Assembly (NCBI GenBank): GCA_019247755.1
Contig: JAFBAM010000040.1
Location: 1 to 7,052, forward strand
Direction: 5' to 3'
Length of the DNA stretch: 7,052 nt
Source: Sphingomonas sp.
GTDB taxonomy: Bacteria > Pseudomonadota > Alphaproteobacteria > Sphingomonadales > Sphingomonadaceae
The position numbers and the translations under genes are program-made. Positions 6,693-7,052 of this stretch are shown here, piece after piece; positions within the stretch are counted from its first letter, which is position 1, and every line of letters begins with the position of its first letter. A model generated the notes under the pieces. It had not been told where the DNA came from. It searched no databases and saw only the letters and a program-made list of their open reading frames with translations.

Positions 6693-7052
6693 TCACTCCG
6701 GGGGCTCAGTTCCTCCGAGCCCCCTCGTATCGGGCCTGAACCTGTCGTGCCGCGGCAGTTCGTCCTTGGGTTCGAACCAGCCGATCTTGCTTCCCCAGAA
6801 GATGTGAAAGCCGGGGGCGATCGCTTCCGGCTCGTCGAGCGTTGCCACGCTGAAGTCCACCGTTTCCGGTTGGTGGTTGACCTTCATGAGGAAGGGCGTG
6901 CCGCACTCTCCACAGAAATCCCGGTGGCCGAAGCTCGAAGAAGCCACCGATTTCACTCTGTCGCCGCCCTTGGTCCAGACGAGATCGCCCTCAGGAACGC
7001 TGGCGAACACCATCGCGGGTGCGCCACTGCTAAGCTGGCAAGTGCGGCAATG
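6693..7052 (-). CDS. GFA-family (CENP-V/GFA domain) zinc-binding protein, 5' part beyond window
   Basis: The frame enters from the right edge and gives 119 visible residues before TGA at 6695-6693. The family (Mss4-like fold) was named after a glutathione-dependent formaldehyde-activating enzyme. Most members have no proven reaction, so no specific activity is claimed. Visible marks, counted from the edge: HCRTCQ with C2 and C5, followed by the family's typical SSGAP segment; a strand with VPEGDL; DFCGECGTPF with C47 and C50; and a VATLDEPE segment before the hydrophobic HIFW region. These are two of the zinc-binding cysteine pairs; the expected N-terminal CxC pair would be upstream of the window. 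An ATG at 7013 could be taken as a start, but it would remove the first zinc pair, so it is internal. Roughly 20-30 residues are probably missing. The last dozen codons overlap the hairpin shared with trxA. The protein looks cytosolic, with no functional tie to addAB apparent. Confidence 0.88.
   Translation of the reverse strand, partial: HCRTCQLSSGAPAMVFASVPEGDLVWTKGGDRVKSVASSSFGHRDFCGECGTPFLMKVNHQPETVDFSVATLDEPEAIAPGFHIFWGSKIGWFEPKDELPRHDRFRPDTRGLGGTEPPE
6700..6724. terminator. Hairpin, probable (bidirectional) terminator after trxA
   Basis: GGGGGCTC at 6700-6707 pairs perfectly with GAGCCCCC at 6717-6724 across a 9-base loop, giving an 8-bp GC-rich stem that begins 13 bases after the trxA stop. 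No run of T follows on the + strand, so it is not a textbook intrinsic terminator; weak U-tracts are common in high-GC genomes. It sits at the convergent end of trxA and the GFA gene, and lies inside the last codons of the latter. Confidence 0.5.

Noticed and set aside
7011..7013. ATG as the start of the GFA-family gene
   Set aside because: The frame continues to the window edge and encodes HCRTCQ, a zinc-binding pair typical of the family, so the ATG is an internal methionine.

Overview
The window shows a high-GC chromosomal segment with a strong preference for G or C at third codon positions. It carries the DNA double-strand-break repair pair AddB-AddA followed by thioredoxin. The AddB is of the alphaproteobacterial type, and the order addB-addA-trxA is one I associate with Sphingomonadales (Sphingomonas and relatives). 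That placement is inference from protein character and gene order; no 16S or other taxonomic marker is present.

Layout: (1) 1-2676, + strand: the C-terminal ~891 residues of AddB, whose 5' end lies outside the window. (2) 2679-2825, - strand: a 48-codon gene for a small single-pass membrane protein, set tail-to-tail with addB and head-to-head with addA. (3) 2867-6271, + strand: complete addA, a UvrD-type helicase with a C-terminal nuclease, with all superfamily 1 helicase motifs and the nuclease motif intact. (4) 6336-6686, + strand: complete trxA with a WCGPC active site and its own ribosome binding site. (5) 6693-7052, - strand: the C-terminal part of a GFA-family zinc-binding protein, convergent with trxA and running off the right edge. 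A hairpin at 6700-6724 probably ends trxA transcription and lies inside the last codons of the GFA gene. No stretch above 300 bases lacks a gene.

How the genes work together: AddA and AddB form the heterodimeric helicase-nuclease that resects broken DNA ends to 3' single strands for RecA loading, filling the role RecBCD plays in E. coli. Both nuclease active sites look intact. TrxA is a general cytosolic disulfide reductase. Its place next to addAB looks like conserved neighbourhood rather than a shared pathway, and it probably has its own promoter.

This is mostly an ordinary core-genome region, and I found no new defence or mobile system. The points most worth a second look are the tiny antisense membrane-protein gene between addB and addA, the ATGA overlaps of a competing + strand reading frame at the same place, and the lack of the iron-sulfur cysteines in this AddB.
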